Part shown: one piece after another, positions 55,366 to 64,000 of the stretch
Position numbering within the stretch: the stretch's first letter is position 1
How the letters are laid out: each line of letters begins with the position of its first letter
Origin: Trichobilharzia regenti
Taxonomy: Eukaryota > Platyhelminthes > Trematoda > Strigeidida > Schistosomatidae
DNA: 64,000 nt
NCBI GenBank assembly: GCA_944472135.2
Contig: OX235270.1
Location: 58,409,267 to 58,473,266 of the forward strand
Reading direction: 5' to 3'
Made by a program: the position numbers and the translations under genes
The notes under the pieces: generated by a model
What the model was told of the DNA's origin: nothing
Databases searched by the model: none
Seen by the model: the letters and a program-made list of their open reading frames with translations, nothing else

Positions 55366-56296
55366 GAAAATTAGCACTAGTTGAGTGGTGAAACAGATAT
55401 TAATTCCAAAAGACAAATAAGGTATGTATAGATGTGCGCTTACTATGAAGGTCAGTCGTTTGAGGAAGAGTAGACGTTATCGTGTGATAGCAGAAGTCTA
55501 GCAATGGTAGTCCGGCATCATTTTCTGGCTACTGAGACTCTGGGTACTATATGTTGTGACATTTTCTCCAGTTAATATCATACTAGACAAAGTAAATAAT
55601 GTGATTATCAGAATGATGAACGTTTAATGTAATTATATTCACATTTTGTCTTACGAAATGGGGTTCACATGTCCTTAAAGAGCAAAGATTTCTTAACTCA
55701 ATGGAAAGCTAACTTTTCATTTAAAGATAATCTATAAGGGGAGCTCTTAGTATCAGTCATCTGATTGTTTGGATTTGTCGAGGTTAGTGGTTTCGTCAGA
55801 AAATCAGACCAACTAATTAGTCGTTATAAACCAAGGAGCACTAACCATAATCATCCTACCTTATATCTCTCTATAAAGGCAGATCGTATAGCGAAATTTT
55901 TATCATCGAGACAGTGGGTCACAATCTGATACCATAGTATTTTCAGCTTTTGAATATTTTGAGTATGAAGACTTGAGAAACTGTGGATGTGTAATAATTA
56001 GTAGCCATAAAGTAGGTTGAAACAGCTGTCTGATGCTTGTTGATTCTTAAAACGATACCAGTCCTTGATCAGATCAACTTTGAAATCTTAACATAAGTGA
56101 TACCGGTTGTTTTAATATGGTTGACAATTAACCATGAACACTGCATTATCATAAGTTATATTGTTTCCATTGACATTCCGATGACACTTTTTATTCATTC
56201 TTTTTTGTTTCTCTTGGCAAACTTGAGCAAGCCAAGAACACAAAATTGAGCGGGATAATATGATATTATCTCTTCTCCTTGGCTCTTGTCAGTTGG
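55366..56296. other. Intronic DNA, no gene seen
   Basis: AT-rich. The missing short TIGAR-like exon could be here or elsewhere in the intron, but no candidate fits both phase and sequence. Confidence 0.4.
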
Positions 56297-56495
56297 TCCA
56301 ATAGTAGAATATGGGTCATCCATGTGGGAGGTTGGGGTCCGAATCCTATCCAACACACTCCTAGACCAGTCGCTAAAACGCTCAGGAACAGGAAAGATTG
56401 GGTGTGAGGCTAGCAACTTCATCCTGTAAAAAGAATACCGTCACTGAAACTTTTAATTTTAAAGCCCCACGTTCCACCTTGAACGCGAAGAAATG
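56297..56495 (+). mobile_element. Second copy of the composite SINE, diverged
   Basis: Decayed head with B-box-like GGGGTCCGAATCCTATCCAA. Body GGAAAGATTGGGTGTGAGGC, AACTTCATCCTGTAAAAAGAA, GTCACTGAAACTTT and tail AAAGCCCCACGTTCCACCTT parallel the 47.6-kb copy in order. No target duplication could be assigned with confidence. Confidence 0.65.
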
Positions 56496-56883
56496 AAAGA
56501 TATTTTACTTATTGATATTGACATTGTTTCTGATTGTGTGCTGTTCATGAGATGCAACGAAACATTTGTTGTTTGACAGGAGTGTTGTTAGTCTGTCTTC
56601 CCTGTAGTATAGAAATAAGTTATTCATGGTTAAAGATACATAGTACTTATAATGATTCATAGTTTGATGTAGTATTTTCCTTACCATGGAGGCATTGTAT
56701 ATCTGGTTGTTTAGGCGGGATTTAATTTTGTCGAATGAAGGATACCGGTAGTTTTAACATGAGCAATGGTTGTAAGACTTAATATTTTTCCCGCAATATT
56801 TCTAACAAATTTCTTATTTTGTGTGTGGTTTTGGTATTTTTAAAAATTATAGCTAGCAAGCCGAACACATGACTTCCTTTTAG

Positions 56884-57068
56884 ATTTGTGTTTTCGTCTC
56901 CTGGAGAAGCCTGTGATTCATACTGATAATCGGCGTCAAGTCTGTTTTCCGATTATAGGTTCTACTGATGTACCACGAATGGAAGATATAATCACAAAAA
57001 ATTGTACTGTGTTTCCGAAGAATGGTACAGAAATTCCGTCGATCAATTATGCAGGACATATTCTTATT
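56884..57068 (+). CDS. TIGAR-like gene, exon D
   Basis: 185 nt: 2 nt finishing a codon plus 61 codons, from acceptor CCTTTTAG to donor GTAAGT. It encodes LCFRLLEKPVIHTDNRRQVC, then PRMEDIITKNC, and ends NYAGHILI, the strand before the second catalytic His. In TIGAR this region is the variable insertion between the GGE segment and VVSHG. The family position is clear, the internal sequence poorly conserved. Confidence 0.82.
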
Positions 57069-57374
57069 GTAAGTTTAACTTTCTTATCAAACTGCTATGC
57101 TATTTGTTAAAAAGGCATCTTCGGTGCTCAGAATAGTCTGTGGTGAACAAATCTTAATCTGTGTTCATTGCTTTTCTTACCTGTACAAAACTTTACTCGT
57201 ATTAAAATGAATAAAAAGGTGGGTTTGTAAATGAATTATATAGTTGTAGTGTACTTTTAACTACAACTGTTCGCCCTGTCATGTATTCAAGCAGAATAGA
57301 AACAGAACAACTGTTGCTTGTTAACTACTCTTTCGTCGTCATTGATGTGAATTATGTTGTAGCTTATTCTTCTT

Positions 57375-57377
<3 letters not shown>

Positions 57378-57429
<52 letters not shown>
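57378..57429. repeat. (TA)n microsatellite
   Basis: About 26 uninterrupted TA units in the intron after exon D. Likely length-polymorphic. Confidence 0.9.
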
Positions 57430-57432
<3 letters not shown>

Positions 57433-57465
57433 CCTGTCAGGTAAAGCTTATTCACTACTTTCATG

Positions 57466-57945
57466 AGAAGTTACATCGACTGAGATGGTTATGACATGTG
57501 TTACGTATGCCTAGTCATCGCCTTCCACGACGGGCTATGTTAGCTGATATAGGGTCAGGCTGAAAAAGAGTTAGTGGCGGTCAAACCAAAACATGGCACC
57601 AGTCAATGAAATCTACAACAGTTAGTCTAAGCCAGTCACGTAGGAAGGTGTAGACTTCCTAACTGGTTGGGGTCTTCGGGACGGTGAAAACCAATGGTTG
57701 GAAACAATTGGTGACATGCCTCAAAATCGTTCTCAATGGCGCAGATGCATCCACTCCTTGTGATTTCCAATGAAACTGTTTTGTTCTTCGTTATTACTAT
57801 TCCTTTGTCTTACACCTCTGCTTACTGTCTCTATTATGCTTTTCTTGTACTTTCTTCCCTTGCTTTGTGTGCTACATGGAGTGTGGCGACTTAAACTGCC
57901 TCACATGTGTGCAAAGTTCTATGTCGAAAACAGACAGATATAGGT
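57466..57945 (+). pseudogene. LINE tail, copy near-identical to 36.65-37.1 kb
   Basis: AAGTTACATCGACTGAGATGG through CGAAAACAGACAGATA repeats the 36.6-37.1 kb copy with only a few changes (for example GAACATGTG/GACATGTG and CTGGAAAAG/CTGAAAAAG). The same frameshift after CAGTCACGTAGGAAGGTG is present, so both derive from one already broken source. It is 5'-truncated and intronic. Confidence 0.78.
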
Positions 57946-58319
57946 GCAGGTTGGAAAACAGTAAGTGGTGGCCAAACAAAAACATGGCATCAATCCATGA
58001 AATCCTTGACAGTTAAACTGAGTCAGGTAGGAAGATACAGACTTCTGGATTGGGGCCCTCGGAACTGTAGGAATCAATGGCTGGAGACAATAGGTGACAT
58101 GGCTCAAAACCATTGTCACATGCGCAGATATATTCAGTCTCTGTAATCTTTCATATTCCTTTTTACCATTACCCATTCTGTTTCACTCTTATACTCGTCA
58201 AATTCTATTGATTCTCTTCACTCATCTTGTCTACCTTTGTGTGCTATTTGGAACGTGGCAACTCGAACTGCCGCACTTCGGTGCCAATTTCTATGTTGAA
58301 TCCAGACTGACAGACAGAA
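57940..58319 (+). pseudogene. Diverged second LINE tail in tandem
   Basis: ATAGGTGCAGGTTGGAAAAC to AGACTGACAGACAGAAT aligns with the same LINE tail but with many substitutions. Its C-terminal frame is continuous: GQTKTWHQSMKSLTVKLSQV and NQWLETIGDMAQNHCHMRRY, then a stop. It directly precedes the hammerhead-bearing tRNA-like repeat. Confidence 0.7.
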
Positions 58320-58321
58320 TC

Positions 58322-58520
58322 GTGGGCGTGAATAGCTCAGTGGTAACATCTCTGACTGCAGCACTGGGTGACGCGGGTTCGAATCTCAGAAGGGACATGA
58401 GTTCCTTCAGGTTGCAGATACGCCTTGCTGATGAGTGCCAACTAACACGAAACCTAGGTTCAAGGCTTCCTGTCGATTGCCTCCAACTATCTAATATCAT
58501 CAAATCAATGTGCACCGTGA
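58322..58520 (+). mobile_element. tRNA-headed repeat with hammerhead ribozyme
   Basis: Head: A box TAGCTCAGTGGTAACA (58,333-58,348) and B box GGGTTCGAATCTC. A complete hammerhead follows at 58,422-58,466. The plan (Pol III promoter, ~40-nt spacer, hammerhead, tail) is that of SM-alpha, but the sequence differs from the 23-24 kb repeat throughout. The 3' limit is uncertain. It sits in the TIGAR-like intron right after a LINE tail ending GACAGACAGAAT, which may be coincidental or may mean it lies downstream of that LINE's 3' terminus. Confidence 0.75.
58422..58466 (+). ncRNA. Hammerhead ribozyme (type I), canonical core
   Basis: Stem I is GCCTTG (58,422-27) with CAAGGC (58,461-66), 6 of 6. The core is CTGATGA (28-34), exact. 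Stem II is GTG (35-37) with CAC (46-48) and loop CCAACTAA. GAA is at 49-51. Stem III is AC/GT with loop CTAG (a third C-G pair is possible). Cleavage is expected after T at 58,460 (GUU triplet, allowed but usually slower than GUC). All invariant core bases are present. Confidence 0.82.
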
Positions 58521-58787
58521 TGGCGAGCTACCTAGAATGGTGGCCACATTGCAAAACCTGACTGATAGAATTCAGTCTGCACCAAAGAAAGGACTAGACA
58601 CGTCACACTAGTAACTAATGTCCAATCAAAGTAAATCATTATTTTATATATCAGAACTCGCAGCGCTTTAGTTACATATACTCTAGGTTTGTATGTGGAC
58701 CTTTTCACCTTTCTTAAATTGTATCATTATGACTATTTATACGAATTTGTCTGTACCATTGTTCCTGATGTACTTATTTTTTTCTAG

Positions 58788-59255
58788 GTAAGCCATGGTG
58801 GTTGGATTCGACAGTTTTTAAGACTTTTGGCCTATCATTCAAAATACAAGCAGGATTTTCCGAAGCAGTGCATCAGTTCGGTTATGAACAATTGTGGAAT
58901 ATGTCAAGTAGGAATAGCATTTGATGTAGAGAGTATGAAAATGTATCAAAAGTGTCCACCGGATAGTCGTAGCGTTTTTAATTCTCCACTCCCTGTTTTC
59001 GGCAGTACTATGGTTCAAAATGGAACATCTACCAGTGGGGAAAAAACCGACTCATGTAAATACATTTGTTCAGCCAATCCGATGTTACCAATAATGGCAG
59101 TGTGCTACCGATTCAACGTTACAGGTTCCCTGGCTTCACTTGTTCAGGATCACAATGTGCCGTCAACGCTATCCAATAATAAAGAATCTTCCCATGAAGA
59201 AAACTTCCCCCGATATGATGAGAATGAATATGCCGGACAGTCATCGAGCAAATAA
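58788..59255 (+). CDS. TIGAR-like gene, terminal exon E
   Basis: 468 nt from acceptor TTTTTTTCTAG to TAA at 59,253-59,255, in phase with exon D. It begins VSHGGWIRQFLRLLAYHSKY, with the second catalytic His of the phosphatase fold (SHG). Then come MNNCGICQVGIAFDVESMKM (matching NTGMSLFIINF of TIGAR) and a long, Ser/Asn-rich tail beyond the usual end of the family (last ~80 residues, ending YAGQSSSK). A polyadenylation signal AATAAA occurs at 59,612, inside the tail of the oppositely oriented PLE. Nearer ones were not seen. Confidence 0.87.
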   Translation, partial: VSHGGWIRQFLRLLAYHSKYKQDFPKQCISSVMNNCGICQVGIAFDVESMKMYQKCPPDSRSVFNSPLPVFGSTMVQNGTSTSGEKTDSCKYICSANPMLPIMAVCYRFNVTGSLASLVQDHNVPSTLSNNKESSHEENFPRYDENEYAGQSSSK

Positions 59256-59599
59256 GCTTTTGTGATGTAATACCACTGATAACTGTTAGTGTCTTAACTA
59301 AATATCTAGAACATACTGTGTAACTTAATACGTTTCCAGTGTATAAACTTCTTCATGTTCCTTGTTTATTTTAAATATAGAAGGTTAGAGTTGAATTTTA
59401 AGTTGATACCGCCAAGAATAGGCTTTTCTGTTTCCCAGCATCTGAAACAGAACATTCGACTAAATCTCCGCTCCCCAAAGTGGTACTGTGGTGAGAGCTG
59501 CAGCGAAGAAAATTTTCTTTTCGACGAAGTCATCATCTAGGCTGTACATTCGTGTATTTATATCACATGGATGGGAATGCACCAGAATAATTTCCGGTT
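59256..59599. other. Probable 3' UTR and flank of the TIGAR-like gene
   Basis: No domain seen. The frame at 59,355-59,540 is featureless. Confidence 0.4.
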
Positions 59600-59948
59600 A
59601 AGGTTCAAATTAATAAAAATTAAAATTAGGAATTAGAATGCCATAATAAACAGGGGATGGATAAAACAAACAAAGTAGCATCACAATAACTAAGATTGAC
59701 ATTATGCACTTAGGGGTTAGAAATGTAGAAATGGCAAAATAGACAGTATGTTTGGATAAAAACTAATGAGTTGAATAATTATTTATGCAATCAGGAATTA
59801 AATATGTAGAAATAGTAAAATGACAAAATAAACACGAAGTTCGGGTATGAAAATATGGTAGTGTAAACAGGGATTAAGAAAAACTTAAAATAACATGAAT
59901 AAACAGGAAGAAAGACGATGGGATGGTCATTACTAAAAAATTACCTGT

Positions 59949-60227
59949 TTATGATGGCCATGGCAGGGACAGGGGTTGGACGTATTTCTTTTGTATACAA
60001 AGCGTGGGTTTGAGCTTTTGGATAGCTAGTGCCTCGGCTATGCCCAGATGTCTTGATTTCACTCCCTCTGATAGGTTTGATTGGATCTTGTATAATACTT
60101 TGAAGGATTTTTGGAAAGGCGCTGGATTGACCAGATGTTCTGTCACTGAACTATATACACATTTTCGTTCTGCTTTTTCTAGCCAGGCTGGATAGTGTTC
60201 ACGAGCGCGGTTTTCAAGTTGGCGCAT
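59949..60227 (-). pseudogene. PLE GIY-YIG endonuclease remnant
   Basis: The bases before it encode CGAEYIGRTMRQLENRAREH, the YIG half of a GIY-YIG domain with Arg and His. YSSVTEHLV and the Glu-bearing AIAEALAIQKLKPTLC (HLGIAEALAI) follow, then the end PLSLPWPS. The GIY half is garbled by a frame shift near 60,280. Confidence 0.72.
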
Positions 60228-60399
60228 GGTGCGGCCGATGTACTCAGCTCCACAAGAGAAAATTAAACTGGTATATGCACGTTGAAGTGGCCCAATGCGA
60301 CAGCTTGTCTTTCGCGTTCTGGTTGGACAGTTTCTTGCAGGAGAACGTCAGTCGTAGGTTCGCGGCGAAGTTTGTCTTTCTCAGAGATTTGCAGAAGCG

Positions 60400-61290
60400 T
60401 TAACGAAGGATTTCTGCTTCAATGTCACCTTTGAATTCTAGATTAAGCAGAAGTATCTTCTTCGGGACGGATCGAACTTGTTCGAAAGTCTTCTTCGATT
60501 TGAGGTTCTTGTCTATGAACCTAGACGCAAAACTGTTTTCCATCAGGGTTCTTCGGAGATTATTCAGCTCTTCATCAATCATCTCCTCGCCGCATATCTT
60601 CCGAATCCTCAAGGAAGAAGCGTATATCAGGTCCCTTTTTCTGCTTAGGGGCACGAAGCTTTGAAAGTTGATGAATTGTCCATTCCATGTAGGCTTTTTG
60701 TATATGGACCTTTTCAGAGAGTTGTCGGCGTTTCTTGCCAGATGGACGTCAAGGAAGTGGGACATTCCGTCGGATTCAGTCTCAAGTGTGAAGTCGATGT
60801 TTGGGTAGGCATTATTGAAGGTTTGAAGTAGGTTTTTTAAATCACAGTTCTCATCACAAATAATGAAAGTATCAGCGATGTATCTCTTGTAGAGATGGAG
60901 GTCGTTGACAGGTGGTGATAAGGCGTTGTTCTCTAAGCTAGCCATAAAGCAGTCGGCTAGGAGGGGTCCTAAGGGAGAACCTATTGCTACTCCATCTACT
61001 TGCCTGTATATTTCCTTGTCGAAGCTAAAGTATACCTTGAAGGTGCATCGAAGTAACAGTTCTTTCAGGTAATGGATCGGTATACCGACATCGATGCTAT
61101 TGCATTGAATATAGTCACAAAGGAAACATACGGTTTCTGTCAGTGGAACGTTGGTGAAGAGAGATACGAAATCCAGGGAGACCATTTTCTTTTCTCCCAC
61201 ATTCACATTCTTAATTGAATCAACAAAGTCGAATGTGTCACGGAGGTTATGTCTTGACAGCTTCTCTTTCACCGGCCCGAGAGTCTCCAC
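60400..61290 (-). pseudogene. PLE RT core with altered active site
   Basis: 296 open codons: MVSLDFVSLFTNVPLTETV (motif A), DGVAIGSPLGPLLADCFMAS (motif B), YKRYIADTFIICD (active-site box YIAD instead of Y-V/I-D-D), FLDVHLARNADNSLKRSIYK and FVPLSRKRDLIY. Loss of the first Asp of the D-D pair should abolish polymerase activity. Upstream and downstream pieces lie in other frames. Confidence 0.82.
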
Positions 61291-61840
61291 CAGCCATTTC
61301 GCGATTGTATGATATGGGTATTGGGTGGAGTGGGACGTCTTGTTTGTGCACTTTAGGTAAGCCGTACATGCGCGGCGTTGTAGAACCAGATGGGCACAGT
61401 TGTTCGTATAGTTTTGAACTGATAATGTATTCGTCTTTCATTTTCTTCAATATCTTTGTTAGCTGGAGCTCCGTCTTTCTGTGGAGACTGTTTCTGAAAC
61501 TTTTTATCATCAGATAGTATCACCGAGAGTTTGCTTAGGTAGTCTGATTTGTTCATCAAGACGATTCCGGAGCCTTTATCTGGTCGTGTGATGATCAAGT
61601 TTTCATTATCCATCAGTTCTTTCAGATGCTTTCGATGTTCTTTGGAAAGTACGTTACGAAGGCTGTTTTTTGTTGATATAATCAAGGCAGCAATTTAAAA
61701 CGGTTGATTCGAAAAGTTCTGCATTCTCATATGAGATTGGGACCAGATCTTTCGTCTGGTCGATTAAATTCTCAAATTGCACTTTCGTGTTCAGTTCATT
61801 CACTTTTGATGTTGCATCAAAAAACTTAGGTCCAAGTGCT

Positions 61841-62480
61841 AACAGTCACAAAGAGATGCAAGATTAACTTTCTGTGAGAAACAACCAATCAGAAGACTGT
61901 TTGTTTACAACAATAATCTATAATAATGTACACGAAAATATATAAATACGTGTCGGTTTCCTCAATAAACCATCTGTTGTCTGGCCCTTGTCTTCTGTTG
62001 TGACATTTAGTGTCGCTGCCTACCGACAAATGGAAAACCTTTGCCCTACAGTTTTTGATGGAGATACATGAATCTTCGGGCAGGACTTCGATGCTTCTGC
62101 GCAGTTGAGTGGCATTCAAGATCTCTCAGTGATGAGGCTACTACTTAGGACGCTGCTGGGAGGTCGGGAGAAAGCAGCATAGGAGAGTGTAAGGTAAAAT
62201 ACTGACGAAGGTGCGACAGGGTCAGGCAAACAGTTTCCAGAGTGGGAAGGACCACATATGGTCACGTTGAGATGGGGTTACGCAAACACAATCGCAACCG
62301 TAAACAAAGAGAAACAGGTGAACACCGAGATGCAAGGTTAACTTTCTGTGAGAAACAAACAATCAGAAGACTGTGTTTTTCTGCTAACAATAATCTATAA
62401 TAATGTACACGAAAACATATAAATACGTGTTGGTTTCCTCAATAAACCATCTGTTGCCTGACTTTTGACGTTACAGTATA
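61841..62480 (+). mobile_element. TRIM-like unit: two ~130-bp direct repeats around ~340 bp
   Basis: GAGATGCAAG(A/G)TTAACTTTC through CTCAATAAACCATCTGTTG occurs at 61,855-61,975 and 62,329-62,453 (offset about 474 bp) and, reversed and alone, at 45.0-45.19 kb. The interior has no coding domain. This is the layout of a terminal-repeat retrotransposon in miniature, with AATAAA in the repeat. I could not fix the exact ends or a target duplication. Confidence 0.55.
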
Positions 62481-63160
62481 ACTAACTCGTTAACATAGAA
62501 CTTCACACAAGAGAAATCCCCAAACGAATTGTGGATTACCAATAAAAGCAGTAATACTGAATAGTCGTCAGTTTTTTAACGTGACTGTCTTTTTCTTAAC
62601 TACCAAAGACATTAAGCCTACTGCATAGTATTTTCGAAATAACCTGTATCCGACGCAATTTTACCGTAGTTTTTGGAATAATTAAATATTTTACTCATTA
62701 GGTGGCATCCTTAGCCTCAGTGAAATAAATACACATGAAAGCAACAGCCAACAGTTTATCATTTTTTCATTTGTTGGCGACTCTCTGAGATTATTTCCCA
62801 CTTCGTTTAATATCATTTACGTGCCAGTTAGACGAAAGGTCTTCATAATGTATTGAACTACTCCACTACATTAGGTCGAAAAATATTGGGACCTGCTGTA
62901 ATTCATTATTTGAACATTAATTGTCTTCGACATCGAAGTATTTTGTTCCTCGTTTCGGTGTCCTAGTGTTTGTCCCCCAACCTGTCCTTTGTCATCAAGC
63001 CGCTAATAGGTCCTTGTGAAGTCTCCACCATGCAAAGGAGCTATTTTAATGCGCTTTATAATAGAATGAAGGGAAACCACCCACCTCTTGACGTTTATGT
63101 CCACAAGATGATTTACTAAAGTCTAAGCAAGTGTATGATGGGAAACTGAAGTTTATTAAT
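62481..63160. other. No recognisable gene
   Basis: AT-rich. I see nothing. Confidence 0.4.
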
Positions 63161-63310
63161 GTAAGTGTAGAACTTAGGCACTGCGGTAGAATATGATTCG
63201 TTATTAGATAAGTTTATTTTACGTATCACACAGTGACGCAGTATTAACAACTGGATAACTTTTCGAGCATAAATTATTACTCATAGTCATATCAGTTTAA
63301 TAACACTTCC
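63161..63310 (-). repeat. Terminal repeat of PLE family B (isolated copy)
   Basis: AACTTAGGCACTGCGGTAGA, CACACAGTG, GGATAACTTTTCGAGCATAA and ACTCATAGTCATATCA match the 3.13, 37.63 and 49.99 kb copies in order and spacing. Confidence 0.65.
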
Positions 63311-64000
63311 TAAGTACGGCTTCTGCAGCAGTACTACAAAGGCTTTGGATTCTATTATTTTCGTCCCTTATTGCCAGTATTAGTTTCTCTATGGTTCTTC
63401 ATATATTTCTGAATAAATTCTGGTAGGTAGTTATTCGCTAATGTTTCCTTTACTCGTTGGCTCACATTAGTTAAATCTTCTCTACCAGTTAAGGCTCCTG
63501 GCCTGATTATAAAGACATTAACTAAACCCATCTTTACCGACTCTCAATTAAAGTCGAAGTACTTACCAGTGTGTCGGTCCCCTATAAATGCTAGTATCTA
63601 ACCTACCACTTTGTTTTCGTTTTATTCTACAGTTCAGCATAATCGACTCACTTTGTTCGTTTTCTAATTCAGAACTAAATTGGATTCCGTCTACTACTCA
63701 GTTTGAAGTTTACTTCCGTTGCGGTAGCTACTGAGCTCTCTGAGTTCCCATTCCTAGGGGTTATGCAGCTTCTTAAGTCTCGACTACTGTTGTATTACTA
63801 ATACATAAACTGCAAGTTATGTACCTGTATCAACGAGCCACATCTTTCGCTGATTATCGACTAATAGTGGCTGTAGTGCATATATATGTAGTTTTTCAGG
63901 CTTTGTGAATAAGTTGATCAGTTCGTACATACATGAAGTAGAATAATTGTTTGCGAATTGTCAAATAATGTACTGCTGCCTATAAGGCCTGTAGAGTTCA
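63311..64000. other. No recognisable gene
   Basis: AT-rich sequence without a domain in any frame. Confidence 0.4.

Larger units (their letters stand above)
59600..61840 (-). mobile_element. Penelope-like element, second family, disrupted
   Basis: From 61,835 (LGPKFFDATSKVNELNTKVQ, N-terminal PLE motif) the minus strand runs through LIITRPDKGSGIVLMNKSDY, MYGLPKVHK, the RT block at 61,290-60,400 and the GIY-YIG piece to 59,949. A tail with irregular ~85-bp repeats (GGAATTA.AATGTAGAAAT.G) extends to about 59,600. It shares domain order but not close identity with the 14.4-16.2 kb PLE. Frame shifts near 61,400, 61,280 and 60,390 break it. It abuts the TRIM-like repeat at 61,840. Confidence 0.82.

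Noticed and set aside
57281..57466. Frame with alternating Tyr-Ile
   Set aside because: It is a translated (TA)n microsatellite.
61870..61900. CTGTGAGAAAC in the TRIM-like repeat as a ribozyme core
   Set aside because: There is no room for stem II and no complete core.
1..64000. CRISPR arrays, bacterial operons, prophage, rRNA
   Set aside because: No regularly spaced short repeats with unique spacers, no Shine-Dalgarno-led gene clusters and no rRNA signature were seen. The content is eukaryotic throughout.

Overview
The window is repeat-dominated, AT-rich DNA from a blood fluke, almost certainly Schistosoma. Four things support this. It holds an SM-alpha-type tRNA/hammerhead-ribozyme repeat, RTE (SR2-like) and CR1 (SR1-like) LINEs, Penelope-like elements (PLEs) with GIY-YIG endonucleases, and Ty3/gypsy and BEL/Pao-like LTR elements. 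The only host gene I can support, a TIGAR-like phosphatase, has large repeat-filled introns plus one 37-bp intron. Nothing bacterial is present: no operons and no Shine-Dalgarno-led genes.

Layout. 0-4 kb: unique sequence with a PLE terminal repeat. 4.2-7.5 kb: decayed RTE LINE, minus strand. 10.2-11.65 kb: second, 5'-truncated RTE. 11.97-12.32 kb: solo LTR with a perfect TSD. 13.25-17.1 kb: PLE with an intact RT + GIY-YIG frame between ~1.2-kb inverted arms. 18.0-19.85 kb: CR1 LINE, minus. 20.0-29.2 kb: CR1 LINE, plus, split by a 5-kb LTR element (21,609-26,625). That LTR element has a gag-like frame but no pol, and its frame is itself split by a 1-kb palindromic hammerhead-ribozyme insertion. 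30.5-31.3 kb: CR1 remnant. 31.3-36.5 kb: largely unique. 36.6-38.2 kb: LINE tail and a PLE hairpin remnant. 38.245-42.209 kb: complete Ty3/gypsy element with a 5-bp TSD and an apparent self-priming site. 42.4-47.4 kb: RTE remnant, solo LTRs and a (TA)n-bearing repeat. 47.4-59.3 kb: five exons of the TIGAR-like gene, with SINEs, PLE remnants, an LTR-gag fragment and LINE tails in its introns. 59.6-61.84 kb: second PLE family, minus, with a damaged RT. 61.84-62.48 kb: short paired direct repeats resembling a TRIM. The rest is unique apart from one PLE terminal repeat.

How the parts relate. The host gene reads left to right. Its first exon, with the expected RHG motif, and one short internal exon were not found. 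The mobile elements are nested: the hammerhead palindrome lies in the gag-only LTR element, which lies in a CR1 LINE. Several short elements look like parasites of the autonomous ones: tRNA-headed SINEs carry both ends of the RTE LINE, and two tRNA-like repeats carry complete hammerhead folds.

Most notable: (1) a Ty3/gypsy element whose site just after the 5' LTR is a perfect 17-nt complement of the predicted 5' end of its own transcript, 25 nt below a TATA box (Tf1-like self-priming); (2) a palindromic 400-bp-unit hammerhead repeat flanked by a 13-bp duplication, whose removal rejoins the split gag frame; (3) a second tRNA-headed repeat with a complete canonical hammerhead fold; (4) recurrent inverted PLE ends containing a small hairpin with compensatory changes.
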